A stretch of 64,000 nucleotides of DNA. It comes from Arachidicoccus sp. (GTDB taxonomy: Bacteria; Bacteroidota; Bacteroidia; Chitinophagales; Chitinophagaceae). Of this stretch, positions 63,684 through 64,000 are shown piece by piece. How positions within the stretch are numbered: position 1 is the first letter of the stretch; each line of letters starts with the position of its first letter. The DNA lies in the NCBI GenBank assembly GCA_028283605.1, contig JAPWKH010000019.1, positions 1 through 64,000 on the forward strand, written 5' to 3'. The notes below the pieces were generated by a model. It worked only from the letters and a program-made list of their open reading frames with translations, had not been told where the DNA came from and did not search any database. Made by a program: the position numbers and the translations under genes.

Positions 63684-64000
63684 ATGTACAAAATAGAAAA
63701 CGATATACTGATAGTTGAGATTGCCGAAAAAGGCGCAGAGATTCAACGAATATTTAATAAAGAAACATTGCTGGAATACATCTGGAACGGCGATCCGGCA
63801 TATTGGGCAAAACATTCGCCCGTATTATTTCCGATTGTGGGTTCATTAAAAGGCGGCAAGTATACTTACGAAGGCAAAGAATATGCTTTGAGCAGGCATG
63901 GTTTTGCAAGAGACAAAATATTTGAAGCAGAAAACGAATCTCCTGAAAGTATTATCCTGAAACTGCAGGACACTGAAGATACATTCATTGCTTATCCTTT
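63684..64000 (+). CDS. Aldose 1-epimerase-like protein, 5' part
   Basis: Runs off the right edge; 105 codons are visible. The start MYKIENDILIVEIAEKGAEIQRIF is followed by YIWNGDPAYWAKHSPVLFPIVGSLKGGKYTYEGKEYALSRHGFARDKIF, the typical beginning of the YeaD/galactose-mutarotase-like family (Trp-Pro-like loop, HGFARD). It probably interconverts hexose anomers or binds sugar phosphate. Confidence 0.8.
   Translation, partial: MYKIENDILIVEIAEKGAEIQRIFNKETLLEYIWNGDPAYWAKHSPVLFPIVGSLKGGKYTYEGKEYALSRHGFARDKIFEAENESPESIILKLQDTEDTFIAYP

Noticed and set aside
1-64000. CRISPR arrays, tRNA/rRNA genes, prophage or insertion sequence
   Set aside because: No regularly spaced repeats, no cloverleaf-like segments noticed, and no transposase, integrase or phage genes seen.

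Overview
The window is a dense, AT-rich chromosomal segment of a Bacteroidota bacterium, most likely from the Chitinophagaceae/Sphingobacteria side of the phylum. This is inferred from gene content: an OmpA protein with thrombospondin type-3 repeats, carboxypeptidase-regulatory-like and MG2-like proteins, futalosine-pathway mqnB, SemiSWEET, ctlX, a 7TMR-DISM histidine kinase and the Bacteroidota type of arginine cluster. Promoters of the -33 TTG/TTTG plus -7 TAnnTTTG type, with 17-21 bp spacing, and the absence of clear Shine-Dalgarno sequences agree with this.

Layout. 1-9.2 kb: a partial dipeptide epimerase, a lipocalin-like lipoprotein, tsaD, a frameshifted OmpA-family porin, a polyprenyl diphosphate synthase, a YkgJ-type cysteine cluster protein, an ABC-2 permease and a family-2 glycosyltransferase. 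9.2-19.3 kb: a long plus-strand arginine biosynthesis cluster (N-acylglutamate synthase of the BT3761 type, argG, argC, argD, N-acyl-ornithine carbamoyltransferase, argB, argE-like) with unrelated small genes between the arg genes. A 5' leader precedes it and could encode an Arg-containing leader peptide with flanking hairpins. argC and argD are each broken by one extra base. 19.4-30.7 kb: an AIM24/TIGR00266 protein (also +1 frameshifted), an aldehyde dehydrogenase, dnaG, a DUF423 protein, aroK, a YciO-type protein, a CLC channel, trhO, an FUSC-like protein and a GH5-like lipoprotein. 30.8-40.3 kb: a histidine kinase/response regulator pair, SemiSWEET-rdgB, recF, pyk-pfkA and acs. 40.3-51.1 kb: an MG2-like protein, a DUF937-like protein, a lactonase, an EEP-family nuclease, an MsbA-like exporter, rbfA, a toxin-antitoxin pair, a LolC/E-like permease, mqnB and a HAD phosphatase. 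51.1-64 kb: a GC-rich interspersed repeat, msrB, ctlX, arginine deiminase, a phosphatidylserine decarboxylase-like protein, rpiA, a Nudix protein, an SPFH protein, ispD, an MDR oxidoreductase, free-Met-(R)-sulfoxide reductase, an RRM protein, a GH20 hexosaminidase, pdxA and a partial aldose-1-epimerase-like gene.

How it fits together. The window carries most of acyl-ornithine-route arginine synthesis (argH and carAB are absent here) and, 33 kb away, a catabolic pair (arginine deiminase plus CtlX). No mobile element, CRISPR array, rRNA or tRNA was seen. Two observations stand out: the possible attenuator-like leader of the arg cluster, and at least four clear single-base +1 disruptions (plus one probable) between 4.1 and 19.5 kb. 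Each is repaired by removing one base from a short homopolymer, so assembly error and true gene decay must be told apart before any arginine auxotrophy is inferred.
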